Positions 25,601 through 36,972 of a stretch of 64,000 nt of DNA are shown here, piece by piece. The stretch is from Anopheles merus (Eukaryota > Arthropoda > Insecta > Diptera > Culicidae). The stretch covers positions 53,892,442-53,956,441 of the forward strand of contig NC_054083.1 of assembly GCF_017562075.2 (NCBI RefSeq). Reading direction: 5' to 3'. The notes under the pieces were generated by a model. The model was not told where the DNA came from. It ran no database searches and saw nothing but the letters and a program-made list of their open reading frames with translations. The translations under genes were made by a program, and so were the position numbers. Each line of letters starts with the position of its first letter. The stretch's first letter is position 1.

Positions 25601-28600
25601 GTTGCGTTTTTCGTATCCTCAGGTCAGCATTCGACTTGCTTTGCTGCTCCTCCTGTTCAATGTTTTGCTCGATACCCTGGTTTGAAAAGTTGATTTTATT
25701 ACTCATATGCGCTTTACTTTATTGTTGTCGGCTGCTGTAAGCACAGCTCTGTACATGTAGTATTACATACCTTAAGCTTCCCTCTTACTCTGTTGGCAGT
25801 TTTTTTGATATCAGCCATTAGGTCTTCGAGTTCCTGTTTAGTTTCTGAAATGAAGCATAACACGAGTAAAGCATAAACAGTTATTTACGGGTATTTTGCA
25901 CGCACTGTCCTAAAACTAGCATCAGCAGCACTTACTCTCGTCCGACTGTGGGGCCGATAGGATGGCACTGTGTTTTTTCTTCACTTCTTCGACATTAGCC
26001 TGAATCTTGTCGATCATCATCCGTATCTCTTCCACCTCTTTGAAGAAATCTTCCATGAAGCTGCCCTCCACCGGGACAGCCACATCTTCGGGCATGTCCT
26101 CATCGTCGCTCTGTGCCTATAATAGTGCAGATGAGAAAGAGGGCCAAATAAAGCCAAATATTAATAATTGTACCTATTGTACTGTTAGTTTCTTTTGTTC
26201 ATAAACTGTTTAAAGCCTTCAGTTTCATACAACCCGCTATGGTTAAATATACGTATATCAGGAAAATTATTGAAAAATATTTAAAATCTGTTTCATTATG
26301 CAGATTAGAAAAGCATCAAACATTATCAAGTAACAAAAACAATATTTTATCTCCTACATTAATCAGAAAAGTTGTATTACAGCCATAAAAGTAAGGATTT
26401 TTTTTTCTTCTAGACAATGGTTTCTTAACCCTTTTGGGGAATTTTAAAATAACCTAATTCATCATCCATCATATGTCATGGGACAATAGCTCGGAAGTAG
26501 TTCAACGCACAGTCATGATTACTTTCATTTAATAGTGAATTTAACCTTGGAAGCTGTTAACAAAAAAATCGTTCTCATTGTATGCTTCACATTAGACTTT
26601 AATTTATTAACTTTTCATTAGAACCAAAACAAAACAAAACACAAAATCGTTCATTATAGGAAAGCATAGCACTAAAAGCACATCTAACTACAAAATCGAT
26701 ATTGTGGTTTGCTGCCGAACATGCAAAAACACTTACAAACTCCTTCTTACCTTCGCCGCGTTCGAGCCATTGTTGAAATGTTACATTTAGGGCAACAAAT
26801 ACCTTAATGAATAATACGATCATCAGCAATGTGCGTTTTGGCTTGCACATAGTGTCTGAGTTTTCGCACACTTTTCGGTGCCGCACCCTTAGTACGCGAA
26901 GTGCACTAGGCATGCGACGGTGGTCTATGTACGGCCGATATTTACATTAACATTTACCATTTGCGTCTACATCCCCTAGAGCCTTTGCCGACGCCCACAT
27001 AATAATCAGCGAGCGTGCGTGAGGGTGTTCGGCCACAATGTGTACCACCCACCACCAACACCACCACCGCAGCCAGCGATCTGTGAGAAAACTTCTTTCA
27101 TTGTTCCCAACGTTCAAAGTGTCATGCGCGCAAACGATTTGCAAAACAGAGCCATGGCACGATGCGTACGAGAGAGAGAGAGGCTTGGGGTAGGGGCAAA
27201 AAAGGAAAGGAAGCAAGCTGCTAGATCCAAATGTCATAGCGCTTTACCGCCTACAGTTGCAGCTTTGTGTGTACAAAAACTCTTAATGGAAAAGTTGCGA
27301 GCCACCAGTCTCTCCATCTCTACCGATAGAGCTTTCAATTAAATCACATCATTTAACTTTTCCACACACACCACATCCAAACAATATTTTGGATAATGTC
27401 TGTTTTTTGTCTTTTGTATACGACAGTCAGTGATATTATTCAAAGGTATGAAACAATGCAATCGTTTCAAAACTTCTACTAAAGATCCTTCCAAATAAAG
27501 AATCCATTCCATTCCAGCAGAGTATTGATCTTGCTTACCCAAAGCAAACGAAACATGATGCCCTTTAAATGCATAATCGATGACGTCAAAAGCAGATCGT
27601 ATCCGTCGTTGCTAATGGCAGGGGGCCCCGCCTGCTTTTGTGACGTCGATTGTGTCGCTTGATTTTAACATATCAGCTTTTCTGGCCACGTCAGTCAATC
27701 ATATCAGCATCTACCGCCCGTACACACGCTTCGCTTCATTGTACAGCTATCTTGCATAAAAAAGTCATGTATCACCAGTTAATCTATAAGTACCCCGTTG
27801 TTTACAAACAGCAGATGACTATTTCGAGCTAGTATTACAGATTCTTCCATTGATGATCAGCTAACATTGCGGCCATATAGCATGTTTGAATATAGACAGT
27901 TAAATTAATAAGCCGGTTGCAGCTTTGTGCTCCCATTTTCACACTCCTGCAAGCAAATGCACCAAAAATATCCTTCATACCAAGCACCAGGCGTCTCCAT
28001 CAGCAAAAGATAAAATAACGAATTATGCACACAATGCATGTTTCCCGTTAAAATATACATACACTCATCACTACTTTGTAACGTTTATTTCCCTTGATTA
28101 TCGAAAAACGTTAGAGCAAAAAAAACAGTTCCTCCTTGGACGCATAACGATAAAGAGTGGTCTATAAATAGATGACATACAAAGAGTACCACTTTATCAT
28201 TCCCTTTTCATAAAGCTTGGGCCCATTGCGAGTGTGTAGTGTAGGCGAGAGCACCGTTTTAGAGATCAGCTTAATATTTTATTAGCTGCCATTCTTAGCC
28301 AGCAACATTGACGGCTCGTTTGTTTGCTGCATGCCTTTCCGCTCATTTGCACGACGACTAAGCGTTGCATCTTGTGACCTTATTTTTCTTTTCTCTTTTT
28401 TGGAGGTCTCACTTGCAATAGAACCTAGAACTGTAATATATCCACATGCTATATAAGTGTCCCCCGCCGATGGTCATTTACTGCGACAAGAGCGACAAGC
28501 AAATGGAAGCTCCGACATGTTTGGTCTAAAATGTTGAAAACTAAAAGTATATATAAAATAAACTACACCAAATGTATTTATTTGAATAGCCAACGCGTAA

Positions 28601-31600
28601 CATTAGCAGCATCTCATCTTACCAGTGCAGTCAAGTGCAGTTCGCATCATCTGCTATCAACAATGTGAAGGAATTCATTCATCTGTTCATGGCATTCATC
28701 TTCCCACGGAGATGATGCCGGAGATTGGTGCAAAAGAGAGTACAAACGGTGGGATTGTTTTTGCATGACCATAACCCAAGCAAATATGGCTGGAATTCGA
28801 TCCACTACGCTCAACATCTACAGCGCAACGAGAGTGTGGAGCATTGTGATCAACTTATCACAGGCTAAATTTAGCCATACGTATCTCCAGCATCCCTTTC
28901 AATCATAAAACTGAATGAGACTGAAGCACAACGTCCAGAAACCAGTGAAATACACCACTGTTCACGATGGCCAATATTGCACTGCCTATAATATTTTATC
29001 ATAACTAGTCTTTGTTTTGTTCTTTGTGTTTTTCGTATCAGTTCCATCAATCGAAACTGTGTTTAGAAAATAAAATCATCAAAAAATAGATGTACTGCTT
29101 TTTCTCCAAGCAACGGTACACGCTTCAGAGACATCGTCTACCAACAGTAGAAAAAAAACTGCAAGCAATCAAAAACCATGGGCCAAAGATGAGGAGCGTC
29201 TTGCACAGATTCCCACGTGACATGACGCGGTTTCCACTAAAATTTCTTACCGCGAGACGACGGCACTGCCAATACACACAAACATACATAATGAAACATG
29301 CGAAAAGCCTATGTATTGGTTTGTCTGTATGTGTTTGTGTGAGAGAGGGAGAGAGAGAGCGCGGGACAGAACTGCACGGAGAAAAAGAGCGATTCATTTC
29401 CATCCAGCAGTGTTATGAGAATGACGGTATCCAAGCAGTTCCACCTTCGAAATTAACCCCATAACCAAGTGATCGACCCCTGCAATACGCAGTTGGCGTA
29501 CACTGCTGAATGGCATAAAAAAGTAAGCAGCAACAACCGATGCCGAGGTGTTTGCTTTTTTTTCTGGACATCAATTTCGAATCATTCGCACACCAGTGTC
29601 ATCTGATGGCCTTAAAGCGGTATCTTGACACGTACCATCGATACGTCAGCAGCACCACAAGATTCCAGAAAAGCAGGCTCATGAGATGGCAGTGCGCATG
29701 ATCGCTGACGCGGACGAGTGTTGCAGACCGATTTCTGCACACAAACACACACACACAGCTCTATACAGCCCTCAACAGTCCTTCCACCCGCCGATCCATA
29801 ACGCATTGCGGTATTCTTCCTAACGGCGACGACAGGCACTGGAAACCTTATATCCTTTATACCTGGTCATGCAGCACGCACGCGGATCTACGTCACGATA
29901 AGCAAGAAGCTTTGGACCTCCTCCCCGTTTGGATTGTTCTTGTAAAGCCGATCCAAAAACGGCAATCCAAAGTTCGTTTCACAAACGTCGCAGAACATCC
30001 TTTGCTTTATATTATTCCATTTTTGCCGATAACAATGTATTAGTAGACAGTACTGTAACAACACGAAACCAAAAACTCATCAGACGGGAAATTCAGGAAA
30101 TTGAACTTTGTTCGCCCTTGACCACCAGCATCATCACTACTCACACATATCGTTTCGTAGACTTTTTCAAAAGGGTGTTACATTTTTGTTCATTTTTAAC
30201 CATGTTTCTGCCTACCCCCCATGACACCCTTCATTTTCAGTTCGTTAAAACACAAATAAATCATTTAGCAACTTCACTGCAACGACCAGACGCATTGAGT
30301 TGTGGGGGGAAGTGGGAGTAGAGTGCGAATTACACCAAGGGCATCAGTAAGGTCGTTCGTCTCTGTGTATGGTACAACACACATGTGCCAAACGAAGAGA
30401 CTCCGATTGGTTGTACGTTCTGGGTAATGTAAGCAGCGGGCGTAAAAAAACTGTAAACGCTCGTTCAATCGCGTCTATTTTGGTAGCCAGCATTCCCGAA
30501 CACAGCTTTGGTGTGTTTTATTGATTCGAGTCTCCTTCAACACCGCTGCACCGCACTAGCACACGATTATGTGCACAAGCATATTGTAAAACATGCTTAT
30601 CTCTCAGTACAATCAATCTCGGGCCGAATCGTGAAAATGTATATTTTCCCTAATACATTCATACGCTCATCAGGTTGACGTCAAGCGTCAGTCAACCGGC
30701 CCGAGCTGTGGCACTGCCTCCCCACGCAAGCCCAAGCTGTGCGATCTAGTCGGCACAGAGTGGTGATACGGCATGCATAAATGCATCATTGGAGTGTTTT
30801 ATTGTGTTGCCATGGTTAACTTCCGACAGCACGCACGGTGGAATCACAGCAGTAATCGCCTAGACCAGTGGTAGGCAAAGTCTGTGCTCCTTGCTGCCCT
30901 GTTGGCTGCTATTTGTACCATCATACATTTTCACGCTGGGATGCTTAATTGTGCCATTTACGTGAAACAGTAATGGTATTTTTATAAATCTATAAATGCA
31001 TCTTTATGCTGGACGTTTGACGACCTCTGGTGGCCTAGACCATCATCGTCGTGGTCGCTTATCACGCGTGACGGTTCTCGGTTGGAATCGGGACTAGTTG
31101 TTTGTATTGCATGTGTGTGTGTGTGAGTGTGTGAGTCGGTCATATCTAGACTACGCCCAATGCGTTTGTGTGTATCGTTTGATTTGTTTTTTTTCAGGAA
31201 AAAAAAGTATCACAGATAAAAACACACTCCAGCAGTCTCTGTTTGGGTCCTATCTCACCAATAAAACCCCGTGCATAGTACAGTTGCCCCACAATTGTAA
31301 CAACAATGACCTTACCTTTTCCTTGATGGTTCACTCGTGCCATAACAAGATATGGCAAGATACGGGTCTACGAAAGGGAAATACGATTATATGAATTATA
31401 TCATATCGTTCGTTCTACACTGTATAATCTGTGTAGCGCGTTAAACGACAACCACTTGGAGGGAAGACGGCTACGTTGCTACGTTGACACCCGTGCTGAA
31501 TCACCCGCCTGGGTTGTGCGGCAAACGAAAGGCCTCGAAAAATGAGCTCCGAACTGGACCCCATAGTGGTGTCAATTGGTAAACATACACTGCTGTCACT

Positions 31601-32777
31601 AGCTTCATACAACCAACACGGAGAGGAAGTTCAATATGCCACATTTGCTGGGAGATTCGTACAGCTGCAAAGCTAGTTGGCCATGCATCTGTTAAACCAC
31701 GCCAAAAAGGAAAAACTCACGCCTTGACTCTGGGGTCAGCAGCACACCAAAAATGGGAAATGCGGGACTAATTTAATTTCAATCAGCGTGCGCCCCACTG
31801 TATTCCCATCGGTCTAGTTTTGCCAGTAGAAGCAACAAACCCGGACGAATGAATCATAGCCGCAACAGTTGTGTCGCCGTGTATGCGTTTGTATTATTTT
31901 TTTTTTCGAGAAGATGCTGACATCAACAGTTAGTCATTGAGTGACGAATGAATTTTTCATCTGTTGACATGCCGAGGTCGACATGGAGCTTGCGGATGAG
32001 CTTGCAAAATGAGCCGAATTACAGCGCTGTTACAATTATTGTCCGTTGAACGCTCTTTGCTTGCGACAGACGTGTGTTCCCGTGTTCCTTGTTGACAAAC
32101 ATTTAAGAAGTTAAAACTTTACTCTCACATGGAGTACATTGTATAACAACCGCATGCATATGTATAATTTAATTTTGCCAAGATATACACCACAATTTAT
32201 CAACTCACCTTCCGCGGGCACATTTACTATTAACAAAACACATGCCAACACAAGCAAAGGACGAGGATCAATGAAGCAGTAGAAAACAACATACTTTCCA
32301 TCAACTAAATCATCAAACAATTTTTGAAAAATGCAACACAACCTCTCTTCAGCAGCATCTATGATTTTTAACTTAATACAATTTGCATTAGGACTCAAAT
32401 CGTAAAATCACGCTTATAGAAAGAGCGAAAGGAAAGGAAGTGGTAGAAGGTTTTCAACTCACTAGAGCATGCAAAATAGAACACAGGAAAGGAAAGCGGT
32501 TTCAAAAGAAAGATAAGTTAAATCGTTTACACAAAACCGAGTGAACTAACCTCTATATCCTTTAGTTTTTTTATTCACATTGTACAATAGAGTGGTGATG
32601 GTGGAATTTATTTTAGTCATTTATATTTTCCATTAGATTGCACAACAAAACACATCCACAAAACCACAAACGATTACACACATTCAGATGGACACGATAG
32701 CAGGAAGATGATTCATATTTGGTGGTGGTTGATGGTTCATTTTGCAGTACAGGTAGAAGTAGTAGTAGTAGTAGTAG

Positions 32778-32811
<34 letters not shown>

Positions 32812-32863
32812 TACAGTAGTGGTAGTAGTAGAGAAGGTAGTTGTTGCAAATATGATGATGATG

Positions 32864-32899
<36 letters not shown>

Positions 32900-35800
32900 G
32901 AAGTAGAAGAATACAGAAATGTTATGAAAGTAAAAAATAAAATAAAACATTTATTTGTACATTTATTTACAACAATCATCAAATAGGAGAGTGATTACAA
33001 ATCATAGCAGGGTACCATAACTAAGCAAAAATATTCAAACAAAAGAGTACAATAAAAACTACACATATGGGATGTATTTACTTCTTTTTCTTTTTGGACA
33101 CTACTGTTCAACCATGAAATTTGGTTACATTTACAGGCTACAGCTAAAAGGAAGATGACTGTGGAACACACGATTATGGTATGAATGTAATTATTAGATG
33201 AAAGATCCATTTTCGCTTATGCTATCATAGGTGCTGGATAGTCAAATGTCAATCTAAAATGATTGCCAGGCGTATCAATGGTTCACTTATCGACCGACCT
33301 TATGTGATCGTAGCCGATCATACTGATTGGCTTGGATTTCGGGATAAAGTCTACACACATGCCACTCAACATGATACATCTGTTTAAACGGCAACATACA
33401 TTTAAACACCGAAATGAGACAAAACGCTTCATTAGACACAGAACAACACAAATATACAACATTTAAATACACATACAAGCACAGATAAAAAGAACATACA
33501 TACACATGTATACACATACAATTATGGAGCCGAATAGCTAGCCAAGAGACATTTTGCAACAGAACGCGCCCACTAAATTGCAGGTTGTACCGATCGAACA
33601 GATCGAATAGTATCTAGAAATAAACCATTTTCTAGAGTATTGTATGACACGAGAGCTCTCTGCGGGCTGTGTTATGAAATACGTTTTGCCTAAGCTGCCT
33701 TTGCTGCCTAATTACCTACTCAAATTAAAACTTACGCATATTCGCCCTAACAGACACTCAACGATGCAGCCATCATTTTGTACAAATCTGCTGTCGGCAT
33801 TCGCTAGCGGCATTTACTGTTTGCGCAATCCTTGACAGTGCATCAACACATTGCACATCGTACATTGCACAAGTAATATGCACCTAGCAATGAAAAAAAA
33901 ACACATATACTAACAGTCCACATGCGAAAGATTGCAATGCTCTTCTTGGTTTTGCCAAAATTCTTGGCAATAGCCAAATCGCATGTGTGTGCGAATAAAA
34001 CTTATGCTTCATCGCCATTCAAACCTTCATGGGATGGTAAAAGCAATCCTTAAAAACATATTTGCCTCTTGTTTGAATATTCATGAGCACCTATTGCTAG
34101 CCGGACGATATCTTTTAGTTGTTGAATGGAGTTGTTTTTGGCAATCTGCCACCGCCGGTTTCCACATATAGCACAAATAGTTCATAGAGAGTATTACTCC
34201 GCCCGCGGTCATCGTGGGCGATGATTTGTCCGTTTCCGCTCAGCAAGGACCTACGTCGCCACACACTCCAAAGTAGGAGAAGCATTCGATCCACCTCACC
34301 ACTTCATGTTCATTGACTCTTTTACAAAATTCATTCGCACATTTGCGAATGCTTTTTCTGCAGCATTATCACGCTGTCCGCACGCATACGCAGAAGAGAC
34401 GACAACTATGCGAAACACGGTCGAAGTGAAGAGCACGCTGCATGAAGCAAGTCAGCAACAAAAAAAGAAAGAAAATGCATTATTTGAGGTTGAGGTTTTC
34501 CACAGCAGCATGCGGTAGAAACGCTGTAAATTCTTGCCAACGAAGCTGCAGGAGGAAAAGAAAGAAGCAGGAAAATCGACTTCACTTCCTGCGAATTTAT
34601 TCACATTCGCACTCTCGCTCACTACTGTGCTTTCTCTCTACCTCTATCTTTCTCTATCTCTCATGCTCTCTCTCTCTCTCTCTCTGTACCGATCTATTCT
34701 GTCTCAAAGTTCTTCCCTCCTTCCCAAATCATACATGGAAACGGTTTCCAACACACTGCGCAGACGCAATGCAAACGCAGAGAGACAGCATTTATGCGCG
34801 TTTGCATGAGTGCAGAAGAGCTTTTCAGGCACGGGTTTTCCTTTCAGTTTGTAACAACTGAAACTATATCCGTCTGTACCTCTGTTTCCCCCTTTTCCCT
34901 TGCGGACGCTCACTCTACAATCTATTGCTCTCTCGCTCTTGCTCCTTCTTCCGGAATTCTAGCGTTCTTCCATAGATTAATATCCTACTTTTCTTTCTGT
35001 TTGAAAATTTAAAACAACAGTTACACGTTTCATATGATATAGATTGTTGACAATAGTGTTTCTGTTCGCATCATTCGCTATTTCATGTACCTTTTTTTAA
35101 ACAATGAATTATCAAATTGTTTATAATGCAAGAATCCAATATATTAATTGATATTATAAGAAAAAAAATTACATTCAAACGTGAAAATGCAAAGCCTGCG
35201 GTAAAGGCATTTTTTACTTTTCTGTTTCCAATTTATACGTGCGCTATGTTGTGAAGGATATGATTCAAGAGCTTATTACCTTGTTAATGCTTTCCTTATT
35301 ACCTTACCAGAGAAGCTGGCAGTAAATGAAAACAATGGTTAGTAGTTGAAAAGCAGATTCTATTGATAACTTAACCTAATCGTTTCATTAATATCTGAAA
35401 AGACAATTAATCCGGAAACGCGCTTACAAATATATACAACCACTGTAACGTACTGATTCACGTTTTTCATTCATGAAATAGTATACAATAAAGCGCTAGG
35501 TTGCTGTTTCAGGTCAATTACAAGCAGAGAATGGAGAGGAGCCCCTTTGAACGGCGAGAGCATCTTGGTCCCAACGATCCTGCGGCCATTGGTATGGAAG
35601 CTTTCACATTGCGTCAACGGCGAAATATGGCTCAATAGGAAAAACCAATGTCACCAGGCTCATCTAAATGGAATAAAGCACGCTTAGGTACTGTATCTAA
35701 CATCTTTTAAAACGCTAATTGTCTTTGACTGTTTTACATTAGCAAACACACGTATTGAAACAGATAAATTGAGAGAGCAATGTAGAGAGAAAGATATACG

Positions 35801-36972
35801 AGGACATAGAGAGAGAGAGAGAGCGAACACAACGAATGCTGATGATATTAATGTAGCACATGGTAAGTTCCTGGAAAATCTACCACCCACATTAACCGAC
35901 TCGCAATCCAACTCTGCACCGTACGAAAGGTTAGAGAGCAAGGAAAGAGATCCATTTTGCTCTCAGTTTGGTGTGGTTGCGTCGGAAAAGGCCGCAGGCA
36001 TTTCCTGTCTCACGTGCGTTATGAGCGAAATCCGCTGTGCCACCCGGAATGCCGGAAGGAACGTTGCTAGGAAGTTTGGAGAATCAATGGAGAACCCGTT
36101 TCCGATGGTCTGACGTTAGCGCAAAAATATCTTAATTATTAACCCTCATGCGTGCTTTGAAAACCGGCGTTCGTCAATCCAATGTCAAATTAGTTCCTCG
36201 GTTATTGAGCTTGACCTGCACAGAGCTGGAGCTCCTTATCGTGCGACTTCTTGTTCATACCGCCTTTTTCTTTTTTTGCTTGTTTTTCCACTACCGGAGA
36301 CCTTACGCCAAAAATGGGAGAGAGTCAGCCACTACGCTACTGCCGACATGCTCACGCGATCGGCCGTAAGTGTGAGTGGTTTTTCGTGACCGACACAAAA
36401 ACCCGACGCAACAGCATGGCCCTAGTATAGCCCGTTCTCACGCCGCCAAGTGCCATGGGTAGGCCGGATAAGAATGGGGAAAGAGGAAGAGTTTCGCCGA
36501 GTGTCTACTCCCCTGACCCACCTTTTGTCGCCCTTTTGCCGTCCCGTGAACGAGAGTCCCGTAGCATCCGGGTGGGGTCGCTTTGCTATGCGTCCCAGGG
36601 AACTATCATCCGTACAGCGATGAATCGAATCGAAGTTCCCGATTGACATTTAACTCCAAGCACCTATGCTACAGTTTCTTGACAGTGCTGATTTTGTGTA
36701 ATATCTATCTGTTCTATTGATGTGCGATGAAAATCATAAAATGTTAAGAATCGGGGACATTTTATAGCTATATTTTCGATTATTGCTAATCGAAAAATTC
36801 TATCAGTGAATTAGTGTGTGAGCTTGTGTGACGAAACGTTTTACAGCGATGAAAAACTGAAGAATAGTAAATGATTACCAAAAATAATAACTCAAACATA
36901 AAACATTCTAAACTTAAATCAAATGGAAGGACAACCTACCGCTTGCAGGGCTGCTAATCTGTCCTTCGTCAT
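15350..36972 (-). CDS. Syx1A: Syntaxin 1A, plasma-membrane Qa-SNARE, alternatively spliced
   Basis: t-SNARE that pairs with SNAP-25 and synaptobrevin to drive synaptic vesicle fusion. Common exons, 5' to 3' on minus: 36972-36940 ([11 protein letters not shown]), 26116-25936, 25844-25771, 25676-25493, 25418-25345, 25189-25052. All junctions are GT-AG and all phases agree. Then one of two SNARE exons (23223-23113 or 21807-21697) and one of four last exons (20897-20820, 20129-20061, 18139-18062, 15430-15350). Habc domain lies at about residues 25-150. The linker ends in an E-rich [16 protein letters not shown] block. The SNARE motif begins near [10 protein letters not shown], with the zero-layer Gln at about 228, the last residue before the alternative exon. 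Products are 287-291 residues (Drosophila about 291). Intron 1 is 10.8 kb. The protein is near-identical to Drosophila Syx1A as I recall it, so the identity is firm. Confidence 0.96.
16517..16607. repeat. (GT)n microsatellite
   Basis: About 45 uninterrupted GT units within the Syx1A transcribed region. Confidence 0.97.
18062..18139 (-). CDS. Syx1A: Syx1A alternative last exon TM-3 (canonical anchor)
   Basis: Phase-0 acceptor CTGCAG at 18140-18145; 25 residues then TAA. Reads [20 protein letters not shown] then SSYFM, almost identical to the anchor of Drosophila Syx1A as I recall it. A minus-strand AATAAA lies about 400 nt downstream (17658-17663). Confidence 0.95.
   Translation of the reverse strand, partial: KKIMILICLTVLGLIVASYVSSYFM
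20061..20129 (-). CDS. Syx1A: Syx1A alternative last exon TM-2
   Basis: Phase-0 acceptor TTGCAG at 20130-20135; 22 residues then TAA. Reads [20 protein letters not shown] then LI: an unusually short, uniformly aliphatic anchor with no luminal tail. A minus-strand AATAAA lies at 19792-19797. Confidence 0.88.
   Translation of the reverse strand, partial: KKIMIAICLFVTVIILLLIFLI
20820..20897 (-). CDS. Syx1A: Syx1A alternative last exon TM-1 (most proximal)
   Basis: Phase-0 acceptor TTGCAG at 20898-20903; 25 residues then TAA. Reads [20 protein letters not shown] then AIYLT. The Lys pair is retained and a Trp sits at the membrane boundary. It shares KKI(M/W)IAIC with TM-2, so the two may have arisen by exon duplication. 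Confidence 0.88.
   Translation of the reverse strand, partial: KKIWIAICVLIAIIILVVFLAIYLT
21697..21807 (-). CDS. Syx1A: Syx1A alternative SNARE exon 7b
   Basis: 111 nt, 37 codons, phase 0 at both ends, donor GTACGT at 21696-21691. It encodes [20 protein letters not shown] then [17 protein letters not shown]. Same length as exon 7a; the [11 protein letters not shown] start and the SKAR(K/R) end are kept, and the middle diverges. Layer positions +1 to +8 remain small or hydrophobic (V, I, V, S, I, G, L, A). Its acceptor (CATCTTCGGACGAAAG) has a weaker pyrimidine tract than 7a, suggesting regulated use. Confidence 0.85.
21808..23112 (-). other. Intron between Syx1A exons 7a and 7b
   Basis: The left part (21810-22373) is noticeably GC-richer than its surroundings and carries a long minus-strand open frame without a known domain. 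The rest is AT-rich intron. See findings. Confidence 0.45.
23113..23223 (-). CDS. Syx1A: Syx1A SNARE exon 7a (canonical)
   Basis: 111 nt, 37 codons, phase 0 at both ends, acceptor TTCTATAG and donor GTGAGT. It encodes [20 protein letters not shown] then [17 protein letters not shown], matching Drosophila Syx1A as recalled. It starts immediately after the zero-layer Gln, so it supplies layers +1 to +8 and the basic juxtamembrane stretch. Confidence 0.95.
24149..24319 (-). other. Candidate terminal exon in Syx1A, 56-codon tail
   Basis: Between exon 6 (ends 25052) and exon 7a there is a minus-strand frame beginning right after an AG (TGCCTGATAG) and ending in TAA, 171 nt, phase 0. It encodes [20 protein letters not shown] and ends [13 protein letters not shown]. 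Splicing from exon 6 would append a soluble tail with a CTQC pair instead of the second SNARE half and membrane anchor. There is no homology I recognise. A perfect 10-bp inverted repeat (24281-24290 / 24300-24309) lies in it, so it could instead be a decayed element. Coding status is uncertain. Confidence 0.3.
30866..31032. mobile_element. Small non-autonomous hAT-like MITE
   Basis: A 167-bp insert flanked by an identical 8-bp duplication GCCTAGAC at 30858-30865 and 31033-31040. The ends are imperfect inverted repeats, CAGTGGTAGGCAAA on the left and CACCAGAGGTCGTCAAA on the reverse complement of the right. Eight-bp duplications and CA-starting termini are characteristic of the hAT superfamily. 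No coding capacity. Confidence 0.7.
32756..32905. repeat. Interrupted (AGT/GTA)n and (GAT/GGT)n repeat
   Basis: Trinucleotide repeat in Syx1A intron 1, interrupted around 32815-32873. It generates long artificial frames on both strands (poly-Val, poly-Ser, poly-Tyr, poly-Thr). Confidence 0.9.

Larger units (their letters stand above)
26117..36939 (-). other. Syx1A intron 1 (10.8 kb)
   Basis: Separates the 11-codon first coding exon from the rest, typical of a long regulatory first intron in a neuronal gene. Holds a hAT-like MITE (30866-31032), AGT/GTA repeats (about 32756-32905) and short CT/GA runs near 34650 and 35808. I could not support any nested coding gene on either strand. Confidence 0.6.

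Noticed and set aside
26410..26455. ATGGTTTCTTAACCCTTTT resembling a hAT terminal repeat
   Set aside because: No matching inverted end or 8-bp duplication found.
29090..29464. 124-codon plus-strand frame in Syx1A intron 1
   Set aside because: Includes GA/GT low complexity, no domain, no supporting splice or composition signal.
32684..32986. Poly-Tyr, poly-Thr, poly-Val and poly-Ser frames
   Set aside because: Artefact of trinucleotide repeats read on both strands.
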